64,000 nucleotides of DNA from Acidobacteriota bacterium (GCA_005799825.1 SYFT01000004.1:1-64000); one strand, 5' to 3'. Shown: positions 20,185 to 30,428, numbered from the stretch's first letter. A program made the numbers and translations. The notes: generated by a model from the letters alone, not told the origin.

Positions 20185-20732
20185 CCCTTGTGCGTCGCGA
20201 CGTACTCAAGCGCGAATTTCTGCAACGCGTCACTCGAGAGGCCAATCGCTTTCGCTTCGGCCACGGCCTGTTCTTCAGGCCACTTGTCCACCAGCATGCG
20301 CTTGATCAGCCACAAGGCGCCAACGCGATTGGCGCTGCCGCAGTGAATGAACAGTGGCTGGTTGTCGGTGTTCGCCACGATCTGCAGGAACTCGCCCGCC
20401 ACTTTCGGATCCGGCGTGGATCCCTTGAACGGCAGGTGGATGTATTTCAGGTCGACGGCTTCGGCAGCCGTTTGTGATTCGTCGATCAACACGCCGGCTT
20501 CGATCGCCTCGCGCAGGTTCAGCACGGCTTTGTAGCCAAGCTTCGCGATGTTCGCCAGTGCCTTGCTGTCCGTTGCTCCGGCGCACCCGACGGTGGCGTC
20601 AACTTTTGTGTAGTTCCGAACGCCCTCGATAGTTTCCTTCTGGGCTGTGGGAGTGGGCGGAGCGGTTGACGTCTGCGCCTGTCCGACACCGCCGAGGGCG
20701 AAAACTGCGGCGACAAGCAGAGCTCGAATCAT
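20181..20732 (-). CDS. Secreted beta-lactamase-hydrolase-like/DSP-type phosphatase domain protein
   Basis: Signal-like N-terminus; 'LFIHCGSANRVGALWLIKRM' HC-X4-R loop; 'NLREAIEAGVLIDESQ'. Confidence 0.75.
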   Translation of the reverse strand: MIRALLVAAVFALGGVGQAQTSTAPPTPTAQKETIEGVRNYTKVDATVGCAGATDSKALANIAKLGYKAVLNLREAIEAGVLIDESQTAAEAVDLKYIHLPFKGSTPDPKVAGEFLQIVANTDNQPLFIHCGSANRVGALWLIKRMLVDKWPEEQAVAEAKAIGLSSDALQKFALEYVATHKG

Positions 20733-20767
20733 GCCCTGATTATACGGCCGGAGGCAGGATGGCGAAA

Positions 20768-21847
20768 TTACCGGCTAATCGCAACGGCCACCTCTTCGGC
20801 GAGCCGTACTGTCAACGGCGCGCCGGCGGCGATGGACGCTTCGCCGGATTCGGAGTTCATCACTGTGGCCGCGCCACCGGCACTACCAGCGACACTTCCG
20901 ATGACCGCACCCTTCTTGCCGCCGAGTAATCCGCCCAGGATCGCGCCGGCCACCGCGCCTGCACCGACCTTGGCTGTCGCATCGGCAGTCGGCGAGTCGC
21001 CCTCGCGGTAAATCGTGTCGGTCTTGATCGGCACGCGCATGCCATCCGCCAGAATCATCCGGTCGAACCGCAGTCCGATTCGTGAACGATTCCTGAACTT
21101 GCCACCACGTTCCACCAATGACACGGTGCCTTCCAGTCGTGTGCCGGCGGGAATCGCCGTGCGGCCATCCACCGTGACATCGCGACTAACGCTGGCGGAC
21201 ACGCGGTCTTCGAGGCGAGCGGTGCGAGTGGAGACAGCTTCGTCGAGACGGATGCCGATGACCGAGTGTTTTTCGACGGTCAGTTCTTTAAGTTGAATCC
21301 GCTGCGGTTCTGAAACTGGCGCGGCGACCTGCACGGGCGCGTCCGGCACATACCGTGGCGGTTCCACAGGTACAGGAGGCTGGGCCGGCGGCGCGACTGG
21401 CGGCTCCACGGACACGGCAGGCGGCTGGGTAACAGGTGTCTCCACCGGGGCTGTTTGCGGCGACACAGCGCCGACCGGTTCTGGGGTTCTTGCTGATGGC
21501 TGAGAGGAGGGCCTCGGGGTGGTGGTCTGTGCCGGCCTCGCAGGAGGCGGGACGGGCGTTGGGTCTGGATTTAAAATCGCCGCCGCCGGGGCCAGGTCCG
21601 ATGCCGCCGGGCGCATCGCGATGTAGCCCCCGGCCACCGCCGCCAGGCACCCCACGCTCACGAGCCCAAGGAGTTTGGCCGACACAAGTACAATAGATAG
21701 CAAGGCCCGTACCTCTTCCAAATGCCACGCCGCTTGGGCCTTTGCCATCATAGTCGGCGGACGTCCGGACATTTGCCAACCATTGGGGACATGGCGTGTC
21801 CACGCGGCGCTACAGGGGCGTGGGGAATAATGGGCCCATTGGCTCAT
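20768..21847 (-). CDS. Pro-rich anchored protein with C-terminal glycine-zipper domain (start uncertain)
   Basis: TM segment, long Pro/Ala linker, then 'AGAVAGAILGGLLGGKKGAVIGSVAGSAGGAATVM'. Confidence 0.65.
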   Translation of the reverse strand: MSQWAHYSPRPCSAAWTRHVPNGWQMSGRPPTMMAKAQAAWHLEEVRALLSIVLVSAKLLGLVSVGCLAAVAGGYIAMRPAASDLAPAAAILNPDPTPVPPPARPAQTTTPRPSSQPSARTPEPVGAVSPQTAPVETPVTQPPAVSVEPPVAPPAQPPVPVEPPRYVPDAPVQVAAPVSEPQRIQLKELTVEKHSVIGIRLDEAVSTRTARLEDRVSASVSRDVTVDGRTAIPAGTRLEGTVSLVERGGKFRNRSRIGLRFDRMILADGMRVPIKTDTIYREGDSPTADATAKVGAGAVAGAILGGLLGGKKGAVIGSVAGSAGGAATVMNSESGEASIAAGAPLTVRLAEEVAVAISR

Positions 21848-22620
21848 TTACGAATCGCAGTAATCGGTGCTGGAATCATCGGCGCGGCCATCGCTGACGC
21901 ACTGACCGCGCGGGGCGCCCGGGTGTCCATGTACGACAGGCGATCCCCAGGCGCAGGCGCGTCGCAGGCCTCGGCCGGCGTGTTGTGTCCCTATACGGAA
22001 GGCTCGCCGGGCAGCCCCCTTCTTGCGCTCGGCGCGCGCAGCCTCGCCATGTGGGAGGGATGGGTGGAGCGGCTCCGCGCCAAGACCGCAGTGCCTTTTG
22101 CGTATGACCGGTGCGGCACACTCGAGATTGCCCTGAGCACCGACGAGGTCGCTCATCTGCGAAGTGCGCGCGATTGGCTGGCAGCCGAAGGCATCGGCCA
22201 TTAGTGGCTCGAGGGCGGTGCGCTGCGCAGGTTCGAGCCGACGGTCAGCACGTCAGCGCCGGCGGGACTTGCAATCTCTGGTCACGGATATGTGCAGGTG
22301 CCGGCGCTCGTGACGGCCCTGATGGCGTCGGCGCGTGCGCGGTGCGCCACGTGTGAAACGCCGGCCGAGATTATTCAGATCGACCAGAAGCGTGATGTCG
22401 TGCGTGTTCGCGTCGGCAACCGCGTAGATGAATTCGACCATGCCGTCATTGCCGCCGGTAGCTGGTCGCGCCGCGTGCGTGTGGCCGATGGGCCCGTCTT
22501 CCCCAAGCGGCCCATCCGCGGATAACTGCTGCATTTGAAGTGGCCCGGGCCGGCATTGCCGCAACGCTCCGTGTGGGGCGCGCGCTGTTACACCGTGCCT
22601 TGGCCGCTCCTGCGCATAAG
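21830..22620 (+). pseudogene. FAD-dependent glycine/D-amino-acid oxidase-like remnant
   Basis: 'LRIAVIGAGIIGAAIADALTARGARVSMYDRR' N-terminus; same frame interrupted by TAG 22202-22204 and TAA 22523-22525; homology-like text ends at 'LLHLKWPGPALPQRSVWGARCYTVPW'. Confidence 0.8.
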
Positions 22621-22875
22621 CGCTTCGGTGACAACCGTCGACGCCCTCTTCGGCCACGCGATCCACATCATGCCCGCCGGTACCAATCGAGCCTTCCAAC
22701 GGACGATGCTGGATGCAAGTGTGCGGGCCTCGTCGGCAAACAGAATGACGCAGTCAACCGGACTGTTGCCCCTAGTGACCACGACCACATCGTCGGGCAG
22801 GGGAGCCAGTTCCTTGATGAAGCCGGCAGGCTCGCTCGCCAGCACCAGCCGGTGCCCCTGCGTGAGGCTGATCTT
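22588..22875 (-). pseudogene. DUF3052-like fragment truncated at both ends
   Basis: Minus-strand 'KISLTQGHRLVLASEPAGFIKELAPLPDDVVVVTRG...VPAGMMWIAWPKRAS'; stop immediately upstream in frame; C-terminal part missing. Confidence 0.6.
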
Positions 22876-22939
22876 CTAAACAAACGATTTTGCCGTTACA
22901 TCCCGCCATGACCGCGGCAGTCTAGGCTAGTATTTCCCC

Positions 22940-24166
22940 ATGCGTCAGACACGAAGTTTCGGAACTCTTGCCGTCAGCCTGTGCGCCGCAGTTGGCGCGA
23001 TGTACGCTCAGCAGCAGGGCGTGGATTTGCGGCCGGCCAATGCGCCCGACCAGAAGCCCGCCTTTGCTGGCCAGACTGATGCGCCTGAGCGCCTGACGAA
23101 TGTCGCGTTCGAGGTCGTCACCGTTGCCCAGGGCCTCGAGGTTCCGTGGGGACTTGCGTTTCTACCGGGCGGGAAGATGCTAGTGACCGAGAAGCCCGGC
23201 CGCCTGCGAGTGGTGGCGGCCGACGGCACGCTGTCGGCGCCCGTCGTCGGAATGCCGCCGATCGCGACACGCGGACAGGGTGGGTTGCTCGACGTGGCGC
23301 TCGACCCGGCGTTCGCCACCACTCAACTCGTCTATTGGAGCTTCTCCGAAGCGCAGGAAGACATGACCAGCCATACAGCTGTCGCGCGGGGGAAATTCGT
23401 CGATGGCACCGAACCGCGCGTGGAGAATGCCCAGATCATCTACACACAGGCGCCGTCGCTGCGGTCGAATGGGCACTACGGGAGCCGCCTCGCGTTCGGA
23501 CGTGACGGTACGTTGTTTGTGGCACAAGGGGATCGGCAGGTACAAGCAGGTCGCCAACTCGTGCAGGAAATGGACTCGCTGCAGGGGAAGATTGTACGTA
23601 TCAATCCGGATGGTTCGAGCCCCAGGGACAACCCCTTCGTTGGCACGGCAGGCGCGCGGTCGGAGATTTGGTCGCTCGGTCACCGTAACATCCAGGCAGC
23701 CGCCATCAACCCCGCGACCGGCGAATTGTGGGAAGTGGAACACGGTACGCGCGGCGGCGACGAACTCAACATCGTGCGCAAGGGCAAGAACTACGGTTGG
23801 CCGGTGACGGCGTATGGCATCGAGTACCAGGGCAAGCCGATCACAGGCGGTATCACGGCGCAGGACGGCATGGAGCAGCCGGCGTACTACTGGGACCCCG
23901 TGATTGCCCCGAGCGGCATGATGTTCTACACCGCCGACTTGTTCCCGGCATGGAAGGGCAGCCTGTTCATCGGCGGCCTTGCCACCACGAACCTCGTGCG
24001 GCTCGACATCAAGGGTGACCGCGTCGTGAGTGAGGAGCGCCTGCTCAAGGACCTGCAGCCGAAGGCCGAGCGGATTCGTGACGTGCGCCAGGGCCCTGAG
24101 GGCGCCATCTACCTGCTCACCGACAACCCGCAGGGGCGAATTTTAAAGCTGGTCCCAAGGAAGTAG
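22940..24166 (+). CDS. PQQ-dependent sugar (aldose/sorbosone) dehydrogenase-like protein
   Basis: '[27 protein letters not shown]', '[44 protein letters not shown]'. Confidence 0.92.
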   Translation: MRQTRSFGTLAVSLCAAVGAMYAQQQGVDLRPANAPDQKPAFAGQTDAPERLTNVAFEVVTVAQGLEVPWGLAFLPGGKMLVTEKPGRLRVVAADGTLSAPVVGMPPIATRGQGGLLDVALDPAFATTQLVYWSFSEAQEDMTSHTAVARGKFVDGTEPRVENAQIIYTQAPSLRSNGHYGSRLAFGRDGTLFVAQGDRQVQAGRQLVQEMDSLQGKIVRINPDGSSPRDNPFVGTAGARSEIWSLGHRNIQAAAINPATGELWEVEHGTRGGDELNIVRKGKNYGWPVTAYGIEYQGKPITGGITAQDGMEQPAYYWDPVIAPSGMMFYTADLFPAWKGSLFIGGLATTNLVRLDIKGDRVVSEERLLKDLQPKAERIRDVRQGPEGAIYLLTDNPQGRILKLVPRK

Positions 24167-24177
24167 TCCGCGCCAGC

Positions 24178-24465
24178 ATGCACAGCCTGAACTCCACTGA
24201 ACTTCGCGCGGCGTTGGCGGGCCTGCCGGGTTGGGTGGCTGACGCGTCGGCTATCAGTCGAACGTTCACCTGTCTGTCGTTCCCCGAGGCGATGGCTTTT
24301 GCGGGCCGCGTCGCCACCTACGCCGAGTCCGTGGATCACCACCCCGACCTGCTCATCAGCTATCAAAAGGTCACCGTTACGTGGTCCACGCACAGCGCGG
24401 GCGGTGTGACCGACAAGGACCTGGCGGCCGCAAGGGCGACCGATGCCAGGTTCCTCACCCCGTGA
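24178..24465 (+). CDS. Pterin-4a-carbinolamine dehydratase
   Basis: 'YAESVDHHPDLLISYQKVTVTWSTHSAGGVTDKDLAAA' PCD signature. Confidence 0.92.
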   Translation: MHSLNSTELRAALAGLPGWVADASAISRTFTCLSFPEAMAFAGRVATYAESVDHHPDLLISYQKVTVTWSTHSAGGVTDKDLAAARATDARFLTP

Positions 24466-24472
24466 CGCGCCG

Positions 24473-24928
24473 ATGAAGCTGAAGTCTTCCTACTCCGCCC
24501 GCGACGTTGCGGCCCAAACCGGGCTGACCGGCAAGCAACTGCAGTGGTGGGATGAGGCGCGCGTCTTCCAGCCCTCCATCGCGCCGCGGAAAACCGACCA
24601 GGGTGGCTTCACCGAGCGGCGGTACTCGCCCGTGGACGTGCTTGAACTCTTCGCGCTCGCCGACCTGCGCCGTCGCGGCTTCGACAACGCCACACTCAAG
24701 CAGATGATGGAGGCCCTGCGCGACTACTTCCGCCGCCGCCTCTTTGAAACCTTGGATGATGCGGGGGATTTGAGACTGCTGACCAATGGCGTCGGGCTGT
24801 TCCTTGAGACGAGACAAGGCCACGTATTTGACCTTCTCGTGGACCCTACCCAGGCGTTGCTTGGTGCTGAGGTGCTCAAGCTGAAGCCAGTCAAGGGGAA
24901 GGCCGTGAGGAAGAAAAGCGCCAGTTAG
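24473..24928 (+). CDS. MerR family transcriptional regulator
   Basis: 'YSARDVAAQTGLTGKQLQWWDEARVFQP...GGFTERRYSPVDVLELFALADLRRRG'. Confidence 0.85.
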   Translation: MKLKSSYSARDVAAQTGLTGKQLQWWDEARVFQPSIAPRKTDQGGFTERRYSPVDVLELFALADLRRRGFDNATLKQMMEALRDYFRRRLFETLDDAGDLRLLTNGVGLFLETRQGHVFDLLVDPTQALLGAEVLKLKPVKGKAVRKKSAS

Positions 24929-24984
24929 CTCCGCCAATTCCAGAGTTCCGCAGTTCCGCCACTTCCGTCAGTTAACATGCCCCT

Positions 24985-27705
24985 ATGTCTCGCACAGCTC
25001 GCTTGCTCGCAGCCTTCCTCATCCTCGCATCAGTGTCCCTGTCCGCCCAGTCCGGAGTTCCGACGCCTCAGTCCGTCATCGGGTTCAAGCCCGGGGCTGA
25101 TTTCAAGCTGGCCACTTACGACGACACGATCAAGTACTTTCGGGCGTTGGATGCGGCGACCGCGAAGATGCAGCTTGTGCCGATGGGCACGTCTACGCAG
25201 GGACGGACGTACTACGTTGCGCTGATTTCCACCGAGCGCAACCTAGCGCGCGTGGATCGGTACCGCGAGATTGCGCGACGCCTCGCATCGCCCGAAGGCC
25301 TTACCGAGGCGCAGGCCCGCGCCTTCTCGCGCGAAGGCAAGGCCATCGTCCACATCGATGGCGGTCTGCACTCGAGCGAAGTGGCGGGACCGCAGCACAC
25401 GCTGCAACTTGCCTACGACCTGCTCACCACGCACCCGAATGAGCCGGGCCGCGACGAACAGGTGCAACGCATCCTCGACAACGTGGTGCTGATGTTGTGG
25501 CCCACCATCAATCCGGATGGCCATCAGATGGTGGCTGAGCACTACATGAAAAACGTCGGGACGCCAGGCGCGAGCACGACGCTGCCTGTGTTGTACCAGG
25601 AGTACGTCGGCCACGACAACAACCGCGACGCGTACATGCTCAACATGATCGAGTCGCGCGTGATGGAGCAGGCGTGGCGGCAGTGGGAACCGCAGATTGT
25701 TTACGTACATCACCAGACCGCCCCGTTTCCCACACGTATCTGGCTGCCACCGTTTGCCGAACCCATCGCACTGCATGCACCGTTCCTGATGTCGCGCACC
25801 GTGAACACGATCGGCATGGCCATCGCACAGGGGCTGGAGGAACGCGGTCAGGTGGGCGCCACGCACATGGGCACGGGGTTCGACGCGTGGTACGCGGGGT
25901 ATATCGACTACGCGCCGATGTTCAAGAACATTGCCGCGTTCTGGACTGAGACCGCGCTGGCGAACATGGCATCGCCGCGCGACTACACCATCAAGGACAT
26001 CCCGCAGGCGTATCAGGACCTGCGGCCGCAGAGCCTGTATCCGAGCCCGTGGGCAGGCGGGCGCTTCGGGTTGGGCGATTCAGTGGCCTACATGCATACG
26101 GCGTCGATGTCGGTGCTTGACTACGCCGCGAAATATAAGGACAACGTCCTGATGAACCGGTGGCGGTCGGGGATGGCCCAGATCACGCAGCATCGCGCGA
26201 GTGGGCCTTCGGCGTACGTGGTGCCGAAGACGCAGAGCGATCCAGTGGCCGCTGTCGAGATGTTGAAGCGGATCGCGTTTGGCGGTGTGCGAGTGTCGGA
26301 ATTGACCGCCGACTTCACCATGGGTGACGTGACGTACGCGGCCGGCAGCTGGGTGGTGCCCACCGATCAGGAGTTCATCGCGCTCGCCCGCGAGGTCCTC
26401 GACGTCCAGAAGTATCCGGACCTCCGGGAGTCGCCTGGCGGCGCCCCCGAGCAGCCCTACGACGCCGCGGGCTGGACACTGCCGCTCTCGATGGGCGTGG
26501 CGATGCAGACAGTCGGCACGCTGGACGACGCGAAGCGGGCGGAGTTGAAGAAGGTGTTGAAGCCTCTGGGTCAGGTGGCCGAGCCCACCGCTCGCACGTC
26601 GCAGTACGACTCCATCGGCGGCGCGGATCCTGCGCCGTATGACAGCGCGCCAGGACTTGGGTTCGAGACCATTCCTCTGGCTGCGGCCATCATGCCGCCA
26701 GCAGGTGCCCTCACTGGCACGGGGCCGTCGCTCGCAATCGATCCCGCGCAGAACAACGCGTTCCGCGCCGCGAATCAGGCCTGGAAGAGTGGCGCGACAG
26801 TCGGGTGGGCGCCAGGCGCCGCTAGCACTGCCGGCCGCTACGTCATTTCGGGTCTCACGCCCGAAGCGCAGGACACTTTAGTGCGTGCGCTCGCGTTGCG
26901 TGCGGAACGCGTCGCCGCGCCGACCATGAGCCTTCGTCAGCCGCGCATCGCGCTGTTTAACCCAGGCGCGAGTATGGACGAGGGATGGACACGCTGGGTG
27001 CTCGAGCGCTTCGAGTTTCCCTTCACCAGGCTCTCAGCCGACGAAATTGCCGCGGGCAATCTCCGCTCGCGTTTTGACGCGATCGTTGTGACCGACGAGC
27101 CACGCGGCGTTCTTGCGGGCGCGGGCCGTGGTGGACGCGGCGGGCCTGCTGGAGCTGGTGGTGCTGGCGGAGCAGCTCGCGCAGCCGGAGCCGGCGCCAC
27201 GGGGGCCTCTGCGTTGCCCGAGGGCGACGCGAATCGCGTCAAGGCGATCGATGAATTCGTGCGCGCGGGCGGCACGCTCGTCTGCCTGAACCGAAGCTCG
27301 GCCTTTGCCATCGACCAGTTGAAGCTGCCGGTGCGCAACGCGCTTCAGGGACTCGGCCGTCAGGAGTTCTTCGTCGGCGGCTCGTTGCTCAACGTTGAGG
27401 TCGATCCGTCGCAGCCTGTGATGGCCGGCTTGCAGAAGACAACCGCCGTGTTCTTCAACTCGAGCCCGGCGTTCGAAACCCTCGTCGGGTTCAGGGGCGC
27501 CATCCTCGCGCGATACGCCGACACGGGCTCGCCGCTGGCGTCAGGTTACCTGCTGGGCGAACAGCACCTGCGGGGCAAGGCCGCCGCGCTTGAGGTGGAG
27601 CACGGTGAGGGACGCGTGATCCTGTTCGGCTTCCGCCCACAGTGGCGTGGTCAGACCTTCGGCACCTTCAAGGTGATCTTCAATTCGCTGACGGGAGCGC
27701 GCTAG
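24985..27705 (+). CDS. M14 family zinc carboxypeptidase, large secreted form
   Basis: 906 aa; signal-like N-terminus; 'IVHIDGGLHSSEVAGPQHTLQLAYDL', 'MLWPTINPDGHQMVAEHYMKNVGTP'. Confidence 0.88.
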   Translation: MSRTARLLAAFLILASVSLSAQSGVPTPQSVIGFKPGADFKLATYDDTIKYFRALDAATAKMQLVPMGTSTQGRTYYVALISTERNLARVDRYREIARRLASPEGLTEAQARAFSREGKAIVHIDGGLHSSEVAGPQHTLQLAYDLLTTHPNEPGRDEQVQRILDNVVLMLWPTINPDGHQMVAEHYMKNVGTPGASTTLPVLYQEYVGHDNNRDAYMLNMIESRVMEQAWRQWEPQIVYVHHQTAPFPTRIWLPPFAEPIALHAPFLMSRTVNTIGMAIAQGLEERGQVGATHMGTGFDAWYAGYIDYAPMFKNIAAFWTETALANMASPRDYTIKDIPQAYQDLRPQSLYPSPWAGGRFGLGDSVAYMHTASMSVLDYAAKYKDNVLMNRWRSGMAQITQHRASGPSAYVVPKTQSDPVAAVEMLKRIAFGGVRVSELTADFTMGDVTYAAGSWVVPTDQEFIALAREVLDVQKYPDLRESPGGAPEQPYDAAGWTLPLSMGVAMQTVGTLDDAKRAELKKVLKPLGQVAEPTARTSQYDSIGGADPAPYDSAPGLGFETIPLAAAIMPPAGALTGTGPSLAIDPAQNNAFRAANQAWKSGATVGWAPGAASTAGRYVISGLTPEAQDTLVRALALRAERVAAPTMSLRQPRIALFNPGASMDEGWTRWVLERFEFPFTRLSADEIAAGNLRSRFDAIVVTDEPRGVLAGAGRGGRGGPAGAGGAGGAARAAGAGATGASALPEGDANRVKAIDEFVRAGGTLVCLNRSSAFAIDQLKLPVRNALQGLGRQEFFVGGSLLNVEVDPSQPVMAGLQKTTAVFFNSSPAFETLVGFRGAILARYADTGSPLASGYLLGEQHLRGKAAALEVEHGEGRVILFGFRPQWRGQTFGTFKVIFNSLTGAR

Positions 27706-27733
27706 CGAGAGTGTGTTGCGTTTGTGTATCGGC

Positions 27734-27782
27734 CTCGGCCTCGAAACCCAGGCCGAGCGACGTTCGAAAAGGTCGAGCTACG
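27734..27782. repeat. Palindromic element CTCGGCCT...AGGCCGAG followed by AGGTCGAGCTACG
   Basis: Hairpin arms 27734-27741 and 27750-27757; AGGTCGAGCTACG at 27770-27782 is the reverse complement of a CGTAGCTCGACCT word resembling the 51627 and 52982 elements. Confidence 0.7.
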
Positions 27783-27858
27783 CACGAGCGGATATCGATC
27801 CGGAAGCTTGGGATGGTTCTCAAGCCCGAGTGATCGGGACACGCAAACCACAAACGCT

Positions 27859-28152
27859 TTAATCGATCGGAAAAATCTGACCTACGTCGTCGGCCGGGCG
27901 CGGGATGACGTGCACGCCGACGAGGTCGCCAACCTTGCGGGCGGCAGCCGCGCCAGCGTCGGTCGCGGCCTTCACTGAAGCGACATCGCCGCGCACGATG
28001 GCGGTCACCAGGCCGGCGTCCACTTTCTGCCAGCCCACGAACGTCACGTTCGCCGTCTTCAGCATCGCGTCGGTGGCTTCCACCATCCCGACATAGCCGC
28101 GCGTTTCGACCATTCCCAGTGCGTCGCCGGATGGGACTGTTTTGGGTGTCAT
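27859..28152 (-). CDS. Bacterial microcompartment (BMC-domain) shell protein
   Basis: '[77 protein letters not shown]' matches EutM/PduA/CcmK pattern. Confidence 0.92.
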   Translation of the reverse strand: MTPKTVPSGDALGMVETRGYVGMVEATDAMLKTANVTFVGWQKVDAGLVTAIVRGDVASVKAATDAGAAAARKVGDLVGVHVIPRPADDVGQIFPID

Positions 28153-28418
28153 CAGGGCTGGACTTTACCACGAGTGCCACCGCTACGACAGCCCGGCGAG
28201 GTCGGCGCGCGGGATCTGGCGGCCGTGATCTCGTGGCTGGTGGCGGCGCGAAGACGGCGGAACCAGGCGAGATCGGTGCCCTGCATCGTGCCCTCCTGGT
28301 CAAAGTGGCCAGGCGCGGCACAGGATGGCCGGGGTGGTGATGATGCCGATGGTGCCTGGACTGAGCGAACATCAGGCTGCAATCTCAACAGACCACAAGA
28401 TGTTCGTGCAAACGGGGT

Positions 28419-29558
28419 TCACCAGTTGCGTCCGCGCGCAGCGACAGCCAGCGGCGTGAGCGCGCCCTGATCGTTGGCCAACCACAGGCGATCGGTGAGG
28501 TTTGTGACAGTACAAGCATGATTGGGGAGCACACGGACACGATCGCCGGGCCGTAGCGGTGACGACTCAGGCACGCGGCAGATTGCATGTTCTTCAGAGA
28601 CGCGCTCGATGACGATCGACGTGTCGGGCTGATTCTCGTTCAAAGACAGGAAGACCGCGCCGTAGCCAGGCAGGTCCGCGAATCCTCGGGCTCCGTCCGA
28701 GGTCAAGGTCTTGCTCCCACAGTCGAGGACCGCGCGGTCGGGAGCGGGCCGGCTCACGACTGTCGCCACGATAAAGAGCGCGCAGTGTTCGTAGGTTGCA
28801 GACCCCAGGCCGACTTGCGATCGGTCCAGAAACACGTAGGTACCCGGCCGCATCTCGGTAATGCCCTTCTGGGTTGCCGCAAGTGCCGCGGAGGGCGTGG
28901 ACCCAACGCTGATCTCCTCCACGGCCACGCCGGCCTCACGCACACGCTGCGCCAGGCCGGTCATGATTGCTGTTTCGCTGGTCACCATGGCCGCAAGGGC
29001 GTATGCCGATTCGGCGTTGTAGGTGTGTCCCGCGTGGCTCAGCAGGCCGCGGAAGGACAGGCCGGGCAGTCGCGCGATGCGGGTAATCGTCCCCACCACA
29101 TTGGACGCTTCCGGATTCACACCACACCGGTGCGTGCCCACGTCCACCTTCACCAGGATGTCCAGGACCTTTCCTGCGCGCGTCATCGCGCCCGACCAGT
29201 CAGCCGCAACGTCGGCGTCATCAACGATGATCGACAGGTGAACCCGTTCCATCAGCACGAGCACGCGATCGGCGTTGGACGGATTGACCGGATAGGGAAC
29301 CCGGATATCCGTGATGCCCGCGTCGGCAAACACGGCGGCTTCCGATAGTTTCGCGCAGCAGATGCCGACGGCGCCCGCGTCGATTTGCATGCGAGCGATC
29401 ACCGGGCTCTTGTGCGTCTTGGCGTGCGGCCGCAAGCGGACTCCGGCGTGGTTGGCCAGTGTCTGCATCCGAGCGATGTTCGCGGCCAGGCGGCTGGCCG
29501 AGACGACGGGATAGGGCGATCGGGGGGATAGTGGCATGGCGTGAGTAATTGTAGACAC
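28419..29558 (-). CDS. D-threonine aldolase / D-serine dehydratase-like PLP enzyme (alanine racemase N-terminal fold)
   Basis: 'RLRPHAKTHKSPVIARMQIDAGAVGICCAKLSEA', 'VKVDVGTHRCGV', metal-site-like 'LPNHACTVTNL'. Confidence 0.88.
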   Translation of the reverse strand: MSTITHAMPLSPRSPYPVVSASRLAANIARMQTLANHAGVRLRPHAKTHKSPVIARMQIDAGAVGICCAKLSEAAVFADAGITDIRVPYPVNPSNADRVLVLMERVHLSIIVDDADVAADWSGAMTRAGKVLDILVKVDVGTHRCGVNPEASNVVGTITRIARLPGLSFRGLLSHAGHTYNAESAYALAAMVTSETAIMTGLAQRVREAGVAVEEISVGSTPSAALAATQKGITEMRPGTYVFLDRSQVGLGSATYEHCALFIVATVVSRPAPDRAVLDCGSKTLTSDGARGFADLPGYGAVFLSLNENQPDTSIVIERVSEEHAICRVPESSPLRPGDRVRVLPNHACTVTNLTDRLWLANDQGALTPLAVAARGRNW

Positions 29559-29618
29559 TTGCGAAAAACTGTCGGGCGTCTTTTCGGCCTAAAATGCAAG
29601 GTGTGGGGGTTGCTTCAC

Positions 29619-30428
29619 ATGACTGAGTTTGCACGACGAGTGATTTCTGGCGGAGCTTCGGCTGTATTGATGGCGGGCACCGTGTTGGCCGTGCAGGTGG
29701 CAACCACACAAAAGCCGTTCGAGCCCAAGGTCGGTCAGGCTGGTAAAGACGTGGTCTGGGTCCCCACGCCGCAGCCCACCGTGGACGCGATGCTCGACAT
29801 GGCGAAGTTGACCAAGGCCGACTTCCTCGTTGACCTGGGTTCTGGCGACGGCATCACGGTCATCACAGCCGCCCAGCGCGGCGCCAGGGCCATGGGGGTG
29901 GAATTCAATCCCGACATGATTGCGCTGGCGCAGAAGCGAGCACAAGAGGCGGGGATGTCTGCGCGCGCCACGTTTGTCCAGGGTGATTTCTTCAAGACTG
30001 ACTTCTCAAAAGCCAACGTGCTCACCATGTTCCTGCTGCCGAGCCTCAACGAACAGCTGCGGCCGACCATCCTGAACATGACGCCCGGCACGCGCGTGGT
30101 CACCAATACCTTCCGTATGGGTTCGGGTGACGATGAGTGGTTGCCGGAGGCGGAGAAACGCGTGGACCCCTGCGAAACTAGCTGGTGTACGGCGATCCTG
30201 TACGTGGTGCCGGCCAAAGTCGAGGGTGTCTGGAAAATGGGCACGAGGACCCTGACGCTGACACAGAAGTTCCAGATGGTAAGCGGCACGATGGGCACCG
30301 CCGCGATCACCGAAGGCAAGCTCTTGGGCAACGACTTCACGTTCACTGTCGGGGGGCAGCACTACACGGGCATGGTGAGTGAGGACGGCCGGACGATTAA
30401 AGGCGCCAACTGGACCGCTTTGCGCTGA
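29619..30428 (+). CDS. Class I SAM-dependent methyltransferase domain protein with signal-like N-terminus
   Basis: 'MTEFARRVISGGASAVLMAGTVLAVQVA' then 'ADFLVDLGSGDGITVITAAQRGARAMGVEFNPDMI'. Confidence 0.8.
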   Translation: MTEFARRVISGGASAVLMAGTVLAVQVATTQKPFEPKVGQAGKDVVWVPTPQPTVDAMLDMAKLTKADFLVDLGSGDGITVITAAQRGARAMGVEFNPDMIALAQKRAQEAGMSARATFVQGDFFKTDFSKANVLTMFLLPSLNEQLRPTILNMTPGTRVVTNTFRMGSGDDEWLPEAEKRVDPCETSWCTAILYVVPAKVEGVWKMGTRTLTLTQKFQMVSGTMGTAAITEGKLLGNDFTFTVGGQHYTGMVSEDGRTIKGANWTALR

